NCBI GenBank assembly: GCA_027574665.1
Contig: CM050666.1
Location: forward strand, 310,001 to 374,000
Origin: Rhynochetos jubatus
Lineage: Eukaryota; Chordata; Aves; Eurypygiformes; Rhynochetidae
DNA length: 64,000 bases
Direction of reading: 5' to 3'
Part shown: in pieces, positions 1 to 9,439 of the stretch
Layout of the letters: every line of letters begins with the position of its first letter
Position numbering within the stretch: the stretch's first letter is position 1
Position numbers and translations under genes: made by a program
The notes under the pieces: generated by a model
What the model was told of the DNA's origin: nothing
What the model saw: only the letters and a program-made list of their open reading frames with translations
Databases searched by the model: none

Positions 1-944
1 CCCGGGAAAGTCGAAATCCACAGGGTCACCTTCTCTGTGCTAACAGGCTCGGAGAGGCTCGAATGCGCGGCTCGTTGAAGCGTCTGCCCGAACACGGACA
101 TCTAAAGCAGCACTGTATGCGACCAAACAGAAAGAGTTAGGAGAGAATTTCTTGTCCCTTCTTGCTGCGCCTTTGCAGAGCACTGCGTGCCTGAGCAGCC
201 GGATCGCTGTGTTGCTTGCAATCTCCAGTTCCAACAGTGCCACAGTTCCTCGGCAACAGAAAGAGCTAGGAAGGAATTGCTTACGCTGTTTTCTCTCGCT
301 GTGCTCTAGCAGTTCGTTCCCTTTTCGGCAGAGCGCGGGACCGCTTGCAAAGCTTAGAAACAAACCTCTCCCTTTTCCTCCAAAAGGGAAAGAGCTACGA
401 GAGAATTTCTTAGCGAAACCTTGTTTGTTTTGGCAGAGCACTGCATGCCTCTTAAGACAGAGCTCTGGATCCCCGGGAAAGTCGAAATCCACAGGGTCAC
501 CTTCTCTGTGCTAACAGGCTCGGAGAGGCTCGAATGCGCGGCTCGTTGAAGCGTCTGCCCGAACACGGACATCTAAAGCAGCACTGTAATGCGACCAAAC
601 AGAAAGAGTTAGGAGAGAATTTCTTGTCCCTTCTTGCTGCGCCTTTGCAGAGCACTGCGTGCCAGAGCAGCCGGATGGCTGTGTTGCTTGCAATCTCCAG
701 TTCCAACAGTGCCACAGTTCCTCGGCAACAGGAAGAGCTAGGAAGGAATTGCTTACGCTGTTTTCTCTCGCTGTGCTCTAGCAGTTCGTTCCCTTTTCGG
801 CAGAGCGCGGGACCGCTTGCAAAGCTTAGAAACAAACCTCTCCCTTTTCCTCCCAAGCGGAAAGAACTACGAGAGAATTTCTGAGTGAAGCCTTGTTTTA
901 TTTTGGCAGAGCACTGCATGCCTCTTAAGACAGAGCTCTGGATC
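1..944 (+). repeat. Dimer haplotype, first copy
   Basis: A 471-bp copy with the CTGTATGCG deletion and GTGCCTGAGCAGC allele is followed by a 473-bp R-type copy with TTGTTTTATTTTGG. The same ordered pair recurs at 3305-4248, seven units downstream. Differences seen by eye are very few (for example TTAGCGAAACC against TTAGGGAAACC in the first member). The 473-bp TTGTTTTATTTTGG allele is otherwise seen only in the copy at 5193. Confidence 0.7.
852..892 (+). other. Example of the R-type 3' allele
   Basis: This stretch of the second copy shows the block of linked differences that defines the R type: CCCAAGCGGAAAGAACTACG, then TTCTGAGTGAAGCC. The common type reads CCAAAAGGGAAAGAGCTACG and TTCTTAGGGAAACC. 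At least seven differences travel together, so the two are long-separated lineages, not single mutations. The B unit at 62389-62660 carries the CCCAAGCGGAAAGAAC half of the block (62568-62583), so this allele exists outside the A array as well. Confidence 0.75.
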
Positions 945-1416
945 CCCGGGAAAGTCGAAATCCACAGGGTCACCTTCTCTGTGCTAACAGGCTCGGAGAG
1001 GCTCGAATGCGCGGCTCGTTGAAGCGTCTGCCCGAACACGGACATCTAAAGCAGCACTGTAATGCGACCAAACAGAACGAGTTAGGAGAGAATTTCTTGT
1101 CCCTTCTTGCTGCGCCTTTGCAAAGCACTGCGTGCCAGAGCAGCCGGATGGCTGTGTTGCTTGCAATCTCCAGTTCCAACAGTGCCACAGTTCCTCGGCA
1201 ACAGAAAGAGCTAGGAAGGAATTGCTTACGCTGTTTTCTCTCGCTGTGCTCTAGCAGTTCGTTCCCTTTTCGGCAGAGCGCGGGACCGCTTGCAAAGCTT
1301 AGAAACAAACCTCTCCCTTTTCCTCCAAAAGGGAAAGAGCTACGAGAGAATTTCTTAGTGAAACCTTGTTTGTTTTGGCAGAGCACTGCATGCCTCTTAA
1401 GACAGAGCTCTGTATG

Positions 1417-1546
1417 CCCGGGAAAGTCGAAATTCACAGGGTCACCTTCTCTGTGCTAACAGGCTCGGAGAGGCTCGAATGCGCGGCTCGTTGAAGCGTC
1501 TGCCCGAACACGGACATCTAAAGCAGCACTGTAATGCGACCAAACA
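1417..1546 (+). repeat. A-monomer linker segment
   Basis: This is the part of the reference monomer outside the three phased subrepeats. It begins with the CCCGGGAAAGTCGAAATC motif and ends with GCGACCAAACA just before the first GAAAGAG. It contains most of the A-specific sequence: GGCTCGGAGAGGCTCGAATG, GAAGCGTCTGCCCGAACAC and ACATCTAAAGCAGCACTG. It is the segment most rearranged in B monomers, where a much shorter linker stands in its place. A recurrent 1-bp deletion (CTGTAATGCG to CTGTATGCG) and the allele CTGAAG for CTAAAG also fall here. Confidence 0.85.
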
Positions 1547-1675
1547 GAAAGAGTTAGGAGAGAATTTCTTGTCCCTTCTTGCTGCGCCTTTGCAGAGCAC
1601 TGCGTGCCAGAGCAGCCGGATGGCTGTGTTGCTTGCAATCTCCAGTTCCAACAGTGCCACAGTTCCTCGGCAACA
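1547..1675 (+). repeat. Internal subrepeat 1 of the A monomer (129 bp)
   Basis: It opens with GAAAGAGTTAGGAGAGAATT and contains GCAGAGCACTGCGTGCC, resembling the openings and mid-sections of subrepeats 2 and 3. It is absent from B monomers. A common allele replaces GAAAGAG by GAACGAG, and two copies (12405, 19012 region) show GAATGAG, the expected decay product of that CpG. The GGATGGCTG / GGATCGCTG / GGACCGCTG variants in its middle are useful haplotype markers. Confidence 0.8.
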
Positions 1676-1804
1676 GAAAGAGCTAGGAAGGAATTGCTTA
1701 CGCTGTTTTCTCTCGCTGTGCTCTAGCAGTTCGTTCCCTTTTCGGCAGAGCGCGGGACCGCTTGCAAAGCTTAGAAACAAACCTCTCCCTTTTCCTCCAA
1801 AAGG
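1676..1804 (+). repeat. Internal subrepeat 2 (129 bp), shared by A and B
   Basis: It opens with GAAAGAGCTAGGAAGGAATT exactly 129 bp after subrepeat 1 and contains GGCAGAGCGCGGGACCGC, the counterpart of the GCAGAGCACTG motif. It ends in the pyrimidine tract that forms one arm of a hairpin. It is the best conserved part between A and B monomers, so it gives the simplest probe for the whole family. Confidence 0.82.
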
Positions 1805-1811
1805 GAAAGAG
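1783..1811. other. Hairpin-capable inverted repeat
   Basis: CCCTTTT (1787-1793) can pair with AAAAGGG (1799-1805) across a 5-nt CCTCC loop. The stem can extend by CTCT (1783-1786) with AGAG (1808-1811) if two As bulge out. The left side is part of a 17-nt pure pyrimidine run (1782-1798) and the right side is a 13-nt purine run. The structure recurs once in nearly every A and B unit; in R-type alleles (CCCAAGCGGAAAG) the stem is disrupted. It is a sequence-level prediction only. Confidence 0.6.
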
Positions 1812-1888
1812 CTACGAGAGAATTTCTTAGGGAAACCTTGTTTGTTTTGGCAGAGCACTGCATGCCTCTTAAGACAGAGCTCTGGATC
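1805..1888 (+). repeat. Internal subrepeat 3, truncated, leading into the next linker
   Basis: It opens with GAAAGAGCTACGAGAGAATT exactly 129 bp after subrepeat 2 and contains GGCAGAGCACTGCATGCC, very close to the equivalent stretch of subrepeat 1. Similarity to subrepeat 1 fades after about 80 bp, where the palindrome cluster and linker begin. Two main alleles exist: one ending in TTCTTAGGGAAACC or TTCTTAGTGAAACC, the other (R type) ending in TTCTGAGTGAAGCC. Confidence 0.78.
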
Positions 1889-1894
1889 CCCGGG
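1860..1894. other. Cluster of five palindromic hexamers
   Basis: Within 35 bp lie GCATGC, CTTAAG, GAGCTC (inside the 10-bp palindrome CAGAGCTCTG), GGATCC and CCCGGG. The cluster straddles the unit boundary used here and is present in most A copies. Copies with CTCTGTATCC extend the central palindrome to 12 bp (ACAGAGCTCTGT), for example near 8020, 21705 and 38220. B units keep the first three in most copies but lose GGATCC and CCCGGG. Confidence 0.7.
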
Positions 1895-1904
1895 AAAGTC
1901 GAAA
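1888..1904 (-). other. Near-match to the CENP-B box
   Basis: On the minus strand this reads TTTCGACTTTCCCGGGG. The known CENP-B box is NTTCGNNNNANNCGGGN with nine fixed bases; eight match here and the central A is replaced by T. The same 17-mer, from one base before the unit start, recurs in all but about ten A copies. The exceptions are mostly CpG losses (copies starting at 2361, 8497, 32567, 40117, 50962) or CACGGG alleles (44362, 44834, 46248, 46720). B monomers match only six of nine. Whether a protein binds is unknown, and a match this good in one monomer could occur by chance about one time in ten. Confidence 0.4.
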
Positions 1905-3304
1905 TCCACAGGGTCACCTTCTCTGTGCTAACAGGCTCGGAGAGGCTCGAATGCGCGGCTCGTTGAAGCGTCTGCCCGAACACGGACATCTAAAGCAGCA
2001 CTGTAATGCGACCAAACAGAAAGAGTTAGGAGAGAATTTCTTGTCCCTTCTTGCTGCGCCTTTGCAGAGCACTGCGTGCCAGAGCAGCCGGATGGCTGTG
2101 TTGCTTGCAATCTCCAGTTCCAACAGTGCCACAGTTCCTCGGCAACAGAAAGAGCTAGGAAGGAATTGATTACGCTGTTTTCCCTCGCTGTGCTCTAGCA
2201 GTTCGTTCCCTTTTCGGCAGAGCGCGGGACCGCTTGCAAAGCTTAGAAACAAACCTCTCCCTTTTCCTCCAAAAGGGAAAGAGCTACGAGAGAATTTCTT
2301 AGGGAAACCTTGTTTGTTTTGGCAGAGCACTGCATGCCTCTTAAGACAGAGCTCTGGATCCCCAGGAAAGTTGAAATCCACAGGGTCACCTTCTCTGTGC
2401 TAACAGGCTCGGAGAGGCTCGAATGCGCGGCTCATTGAAGCGTCTGCCCGAACACGGACATCTAAAGCAGCACTGTAATGCGACCAAACAGAACGAGTTA
2501 GGAGAGAATTTCTTGTCCCTTCTTGCTGCGCCTTTGCAGAGCACTGCATGCCAGAGCAGCCGGATGGCTGTGTTGCTTGCAATCTCCAGTTCCAACAGTG
2601 CCACAGTTCCTCGGCAACAGAAAGAGCTAGGAAGGAATTGCTTACGCTGTTTTCTCTCGCTGTGCTCTAGCAGTTCGTTCCCTTTTCGGCAGAGCGCGGG
2701 ACCGCTTGCAAAGCTTAGAAACAAACCTCTCCCTTTTCCTCCCAAGCGGAAAGAACTACGAGAGAATTTCTGAGTGAAGCCTTGTTTGTTTTGGCAGAGC
2801 ACTGCATGCCTCTTAAGACAGAGCTCTGGATCCCCGGGAAAGTCGAAATCCACAGGGTCACCTTCTCTGTGCTAACAGGCTCGGAGAGGCTCGAATGTGC
2901 GGCTCGTTGAAGCGTCTGCCCGAACACGGACATCTAAAGCAGCACTGTAATGCGACCAAACAGAAAGAGTTAGGAGAGAATTTCTTGTCCCTTCTTGCTG
3001 CGCCTTTGCAGAGCACTGCGTGCCAGAGCAGCCGGATCGCTGTCTTGCTTGCAATCTCCAGTTCCAACAGTGCCACAGTTCCTCGGCAACAGAAAGAGCT
3101 AGGAAAGAATTGCTTACGCTGTTTTCTCTCGCTGTGCTCTAGCAGTTCGTTCCCTTTTCGGCAGAGCGCGGGACCGCTTGCAAAGCTTAGAAACAAACCT
3201 CTCCCTTTTCCTCCAAAAGGGAAAGAGCTACGAGAGAATTTCTTAGGGAAACCTTGTTTGTTTTGGCAGAGCACTGCGTGCCTCTTAAGACAGAGCTCTG
3301 GATC

Positions 3305-4248
3305 CCCGGGAAAGTCGAAATCCACAGGGTCACCTTCTCTGTGCTAACAGGCTCGGAGAGGCTCGAATGCGCGGCTCGTTGAAGCGTCTGCCCGAACACG
3401 GACATCTAAAGCAGCACTGTATGCGACCAAACAGAAAGAGTTAGGAGAGAATTTCTTGTCCCTTCTTGCTGCGCCTTTGCAGAGCACTGCGTGCCTGAGC
3501 AGCCGGATCGCTGTGTTGCTTGCAATCTCCAGTTCCAACAGTGCCACAGTTCCTCGGCAACAGAAAGAGCTAGGAAGGAATTGCTTACGCTGTTTTCTCT
3601 CGCTGTGCTCTAGCAGTTCGTTCCCTTTTCGGCAGAGCGCGGGACCGCTTGCAAAGCTTAGAAACAAACCTCTCCCTTTTCCTCCAAAAGGGAAAGAGCT
3701 ACGAGAGAATTTCTTAGGGAAACCTTGTTTGTTTTGGCAGAGCACTGCATGCCTCTTAAGACAGAGCTCTGGATCCCCGGGAAAGTCGAAATCCACAGGG
3801 TCACCTTCTCTGTGCTAACAGGCTCGGAGAGGCTCGAATGCGCGGCTCGTTGAAGCGTCTGCCCGAACACGGACATCTAAAGCAGCACTGTAATGCGACC
3901 AAACAGAAAGAGTTAGGAGAGAATTTCTTGTCCCTTCTTGCTGCGCCTTTGCAGAGCACTGCGTGCCAGAGCAGCCGGATGGCTGTGTTGCTTGCAATCT
4001 CCAGTTCCAACAGTGCCACAGTTCCTCGGCAACAGGAAGAGCTAGGAAGGAATTGCTTACGCTGTTTTCTCTCGCTGTGCTCTAGCAGTTCGTTCCCTTT
4101 TCGGCAGAGCGCGGGACCGCTTGCAAAGCTTAGAAACAAACCTCTCCCTTTTCCTCCCAAGCGGAAAGAACTACGAGAGAATTTCTGAGTGAAGCCTTGT
4201 TTTATTTTGGCAGAGCACTGCATGCCTCTTAAGACAGAGCTCTGGATC
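3305..4248 (+). repeat. Dimer haplotype, second copy
   Basis: This pair repeats the ordered alleles of 1-944: the 1-bp deletion, the CCTGAGCAGC allele, then an R-type copy with the 1-bp insertion. The spacing is 3304 bp, exactly seven units. The intervening copies do not show a clean seven-unit register, so this is a duplicated segment, not an established higher-order repeat. Confidence 0.65.
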
Positions 4249-4720
4249 CCCGGGAAAGTCGAAATCCACAGGGTCACCTTCTCTGTGCTAACAGGCTCGG
4301 AGAGGCTCGAATGCGCGGCTCGTTGAAGCGTCTGCCCGAACACGGACATCTAAAGCAGCACTGTAATGCGACCAAACAGAACGAGTTAGGAGAGAATTTC
4401 TTGTCCCTTCTTGCTGCGCCTTTGCAGAGCACTGCGTGCCTGAGCAGCCGGATGGCTGTGTTGCTTGCAATCTCCAGTTCCAACAGTGCCACAGTTCCTC
4501 GGCAACAGAAAGAGCTAGGAAGGAATTGCTTACGCTGTTTTCTCTCGCTGTGCTCTAGCAGTTCGTTCCCTTTTCGGCAGAGCGCGGGACCGCTTGCAAA
4601 GCTTAGAAACAAACCTCTCCCTTTTCCTCCAAAAGGGAAAGAGCTACGAGAGAATTTCTTAGGGAAACCTTGTTTGTTTTGGCAGAGCACTGCATGCCTC
4701 TTAAGACAGAGCTCTGGATC

Positions 4721-6608
4721 CCCGGGAAAGTCGAAATCCACAGGGTCACCTTCTCTGTGCTAACAGGCTCGGAGAAGCTCGAATGCGCGGCTCGTTGAAG
4801 CGTCTGCCCGAACACGGACATCTAAAGCAGCACTGTAATGCGACCAAACAGAAAGAGTTAGGAGAGAATTTCTTGTCCCTTCTTGCTGCGCCTTTGCAGA
4901 GCACTGCATGCCAGAGCAGCCGGATCGCTGTGTTGCTTGCAATCTCCAGTTCCAACAGTGCCACAGTTCCTCGGCAACAGAAAGAGCTAGGAAGGAATTG
5001 CTTACGCTGTTTTCTCTCGCTGTGCTCTAGCAGTTCGTTCCCTTTTCGGCAGAGCGCGGGACCGCTTGCAAAGCTTAGAAACAAACCTCTCCCTTTTCCT
5101 CCAAAAGGGAAAGAGCTACGAGAGAATTTCTTAGGGAAACCTTGTTTGTTTTGGCAGAGCACTGCATGCCTCTTAAGAGAGAGCTCTGGATCCCCGGGAA
5201 AGTCGAAATCCACAGGGTCACCTTCTCTGTGCTAACAGGCTCGGAGAGGCTCGAATGCGCGGCTTGTTGAAGCGTCTGCCCGAACACGGACATCTAAAGC
5301 AGCACTGTAATGCGACCAAACAGAACGAGTTAGGAGAGAATTTCTTGTCCCTTCTTGCTGCGCCTTTGCAGAGCACTGCGTGCCAGAGCAGCCGGATGGC
5401 TGTGTTGCTTGCAATCTCCAGTTCCAACAGTGCCACAGTTCCTCGGCAACAGAAAGAGCTAGGAAGGAATTGCTTACGCTGTTTTCTCTCGCTGTGCTCT
5501 AGCAGTTCGTTCCCTTTTCGGCAGAGCGCGGGACCGCTTGCAAAGCTTAGAAACAAACCTCTCCCTTTTCCTCCCAAGCGGAAAGAACTACGAGAGAATT
5601 TCTGAGTGAAGCCTTGTTTTATTTTGGCAGAGCACTGCATGCCTCTTAAGACAGAGCTCTGGATCCCCGGGAAAGTCGAAATCCACAGGGTCACCTTCTC
5701 TGTGCTAACAGGCTCGGAGAGGCTCGAATGCGCGGCTCGTTGAAGCGTCTGCCCGAACACGGACATCTAAAGCAGCACTGTAATGCGACCAAACAGAAAG
5801 AGTTAGGAGAGAATTTCTTGTCCCTTCTTGCTGCGCCTTTGCAGAGCACTGCATGCCAGAGCAGCCGGATCGCTGTGTTGCTTGCAATCTCCAGTTCCAA
5901 CAGTGCCACAGTTCCTCGGCAACAGAAAGAGCTAGGAAGGAATTGCTTACGCTGTTTTCTCTCGCTGTGCTCTAGCAGTTCGTTCCCTTTTCGGCAGAGC
6001 GCGGGACCGCTTGCAAAGCTTAGAAACAAACCTCTCCCTTTTCCTCCAAAAGGGAAAGAGCTACGAGAGAATTTCTTAGGGAAACCTTGTTTGTTTTGGC
6101 AGAGCACTGCATGCCTCTTAAGAGAGAGCTCTGGATCCCCGGGAAAGTCGAAATCCACAGGGTCACCTTCTCTGTGCTAACAGGCTCGGAGAGGCTCGAA
6201 TGCGCGGCTTGTTGAAGCGTCTGCCCGAACACGGACATCTAAAGCAGCACTGTAATGCGACCAAACAGAACGAGTTAGGAGAGAATTTCTTGTCCCTTCT
6301 TGCTGCGCCTTGCAGAGCACTGCGTGCCAGAGCAGCCGGATGGCTGTGTTGCTTGCAATCTCCAGTTCCAACAGTGCCACAGTTCCTCGGCAACAGAAAG
6401 AGCTAGGAAGGAATTGCTTACGCTGTTTTCTCTCGCTGTGCTCTAGCAGTTCGTTCCCTTTTCGGCAGAGCGCGGGACCGCTTGCAAAGCTTAGAAACAA
6501 ACCTCTCCCTTTTCCTCCAAAAGGGAAAGAGCTACGAGAGAATTTCTTAGGGAAACCTTGTTTGTTTTGGCAGAGCACTGCATGCCTCTTAAGACAGAGC
6601 TCTGGATC
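4721..6608 (+). repeat. Tandem duplicated dimer (4721-5665 and 5666-6608)
   Basis: In both dimers the first copy ends in AAGAGAGAGCTCTGG, where most copies have AAGACAGAGCTC, and the second copy begins GCGCGGCTTGTTGAAG, a rare allele. The dimers differ because the first has an R-type 3' end with the TTGTTTTATTTTGG insertion (near 5616) and the second the common end plus a 1-bp deletion at GCGCCTTGCAG (near 6309). Duplication followed by partial conversion fits this. Confidence 0.6.
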
Positions 6609-9439
6609 CCCGGGAAAGTCGAAATCCACAGGGTCACCTTCTCTGTGCTAACAGGCTCGGAGAGGCTCGAATGCGCGGCTCGTTGAAGCGTCTGCCCGAA
6701 CACGGACATCTAAAGCAGCACTGTAATGCGACCAAACAGAAAGAGTTAGGAGAGAATTTCTTGTCCCTTCTTGCTGCGCCTTTGCAGAGCACTGCGTGCC
6801 AGAGCAGCCGGATGGCTGTGTTGCTTGCAATCTCCAGTTCCAACAGTGCCACAGTTCCTCGGCAACAGAAAGAGCTAGGAAGGAATTGCTTACGCTGTTT
6901 TCCCTCGCTGTGCTCTAGCAGTTTGTTCCCTTTTCGGCAGAGCGCGGGACCGCTTGCAAAGCTTAGAAACAAACCTCTCCCTTTTCCTCCAAAAGGGAAA
7001 GAGCTACGAGAGAATTTCTTAGGGAAACCTTGTTTGTTTTGGCAGAGCACTGCATGCCTCTTAAGACAGAGCTCTGGATCCCCGGGAAAGTCGAAATCCA
7101 CAGGGTCACCTTCTCTGTGCTAACAGGCTCGGAGAGGCTCGAATGCGCGGCTCGTTGAAGCGTCTGCCCGAACACGGACATCTAAAGCAGCACTGTAATG
7201 CGACCAAACAGAACGAGTTAGGAGAGAATTTCTTGTCCCTTCTTGCTGCGCCTTTGCAGAGCACTGCATGCCAGAGCAGCCGGACCGCGGTGTTGCTTGC
7301 AATCTCCAGTTCCAAGAGTGCCACAGTTCCTCGGCAACAGGAAGAGCTAGGAAGGAATTGCTTACGCTGTTTTCTCTCGCTGTGCTCTAGCAGTTCATTC
7401 CCTTTTCGGCAGAGCGCGGGACCGCTTGCAAAGCTTAGAAACAAACCTCTCCCTTTTCCTCCCAAGCGGAAAGAACTACGAGAGAATTTCTGAGTGAAGC
7501 CTTGTTTGTTTTGGCAGAGCACTGCATGCCTCTTAAGACAGAGCTCTGGATCCCCGGGAAAGTCGAAATCCACAGGGTCACCTTCTCTGTGCTAACAGGC
7601 TCGGAGAGGCTCGAATGTGCGGCTCGTTGAAGCGTCTGCCCGAACACGGACATCTAAAGCAGCACTGTAATGCGACCAAACAGAAAGAGTTAGGAGAGAA
7701 TTTCTTGTCCCTTCTTGCTGCGCCTTTGCAGAGCACTGCGTGCCAGAGCAGCCGGATGGCTGTCTTGCTTGCAATCTCCAGTTCCAACAGTGCCACAGTT
7801 CCTCGGCAACAGGAAGAGCTAGGAAGGAATTGCTTACGCTGTTTTCTCTCGCTGTGCTCTAGCAGTTCGTTCCCTTTTCGGCAGAGCGCGGGACCGCTTG
7901 CAAAGCTTAGAAACAAACCTCTCCCTTTTCCTCCAAAAGGGAAAGAGCTACGAGAGAATTTCTTAGGGAAACCTTGTTTGTTTTGGCAGAGCACTGCATG
8001 CCTCTTAAGACAGAGCTCTGTATCCCCGGGAAAGTCGAAATCCACAGGGTCACCTTCTCTGTGCTAACAGGCTCGGAGAGGCTCGAATGCGCGGCTCGTT
8101 GAAGCGTCTGCCCGAACACGGACATCTGAAGCAGCACTGTAATGCGACCAAACAGAAAGAGTTAGGAGAGAATTTCTTGTCCCTTCTTGCTGCGCCTTTG
8201 CAGAGCACTGCGTGCCAGAGCAGCCGGATCGCTGTGTTGCTTGCAATCTCCAGTTCCAACAGTGCCACAGTTCCTCGGCAACAGAAAGGGCTAGGGAGGA
8301 ATTGCTTACGCTGTTTTCTCTCGCTGTGCTCTAGCAGTTCGTTCCCTTTTCGGCAGAGCGCGGGACCGCTTGCAAAGCTTAGAAACAAACCTCTCCCTTT
8401 TCCTCCCAAGCGGAAAGAACTACGAGAGAATTTCTGAGTGAAGCCTTGTTTGTTTTGGCAGAGCACTGCATGTCTCTTAAGACAGAGCTCTGGATCCCTG
8501 GGAAAGTCGAAATCCACAGGGTCACCTTCTCTGTGCTAACAGGCTCGGAGAGGCTCGAATGCGCGTCTCGTTGAAGCGTCTGCCCGAACACGGACATCTG
8601 AAGCAGCACTGTAATGCGACCAAACAGAACGAGTTAGGAGAGAATTTCTTGTCCCTTCTTGTTGCGCCTTTGCAGAGCACTTGGTGCCAGAGCAGCCGGA
8701 TCGCTGTGTTGCTTGCAATCTCCAGTTCCAACAGTGCCACAGTTCCTCGGCAACAGAAAGAGCTAGGAAGGAATTGCTTACGCTGTTTTCTCTCGCTGTG
8801 CTCTAGCAGTTCGTTCCCTTTTCGGCAGAGCGCGGGACCGCTTGCAAAGCTTAGAAACAAACCTCTCCCTTTTCCTCCAAAAGGGAAAGAGCTATGAGAG
8901 AATTTCTTAGTGAAACCTTGTTTGTTTTGGCAGAGCACTGCATGCCTCTTAAGAGAGAGCTCTGGATGCCCGGGAAAGTCGAAATCCACAGGGTCACCTT
9001 CTCTGTGCTAACAGGCTCGGAGAGGCTCGAATGCACGGCTCGTTGAAGCGTCTGCCCGAACACGGACATCTAAAGCAGCACTGTATGCGACCAAACAGAA
9101 AGAGTTAGGAGAGAATTTCTTGTCCCTTCTTGCTGCGCCTTTGCAGAGCACTGCGTGCCAGAGCAGCCGGATGGCTGTGTTGCTTGCAATCTCCAGTTCC
9201 AACAGTGCCACAGTTCCTCGGCAACAGAAAGAGCTAGGAAGGAATTGCTTACGCTGTTTTCTCTCGCTGTGCTCTAGCAGTTCGTTCCCTTTTCGGCAGA
9301 GCGCGGGACCGCTTGCAAAGCTTAGAAACAAACCTCTCCCTTTTCCTCCAAAAGGGAAAGAGCTACGAGAGAATTTCTTAGTGAAAACTTGTTTGTTTTG
9401 GCAGAGCACTGCATGCCTCTTAAGACAGAGCTCTGCATC

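Larger units (their letters stand above)
1417..1888 (+). repeat. Representative A monomer (fourth copy)
   Basis: This copy carries the common allele at most variable sites and is a convenient reference. Its parts are a linker (1417-1546) and three diverged subrepeats opening at 1547, 1676 and 1805. By hand count the monomer holds about two dozen CpG dinucleotides, which is high for DNA that also shows CpG decay between copies; recent homogenisation would explain both. It contains one HindIII (AAGCTT), BamHI (GGATCC), SacI (GAGCTC), SphI (GCATGC) and AflII (CTTAAG) site, so any of these should give a 472-bp ladder. Confidence 0.93.

Noticed and set aside
1725-1748. TTCGTTCCCTTTTCGG as a second CENP-B-like site in subrepeat 2
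   Set aside because: The distance between TTCG and CGG is two bases too long and the central A is missing, so it does not fit the box. Only the site at the unit boundary is close.
1860-1894. Resemblance to a cloning-vector polylinker (GCATGC, GAGCTC, GGATCCCCGGG, and TCTAGA in B units)
   Set aside because: The order and spacing differ from common polylinkers, the motif sits in over 120 naturally diverging copies, and no other vector sequence is present. Coincidence of palindromes is more likely.
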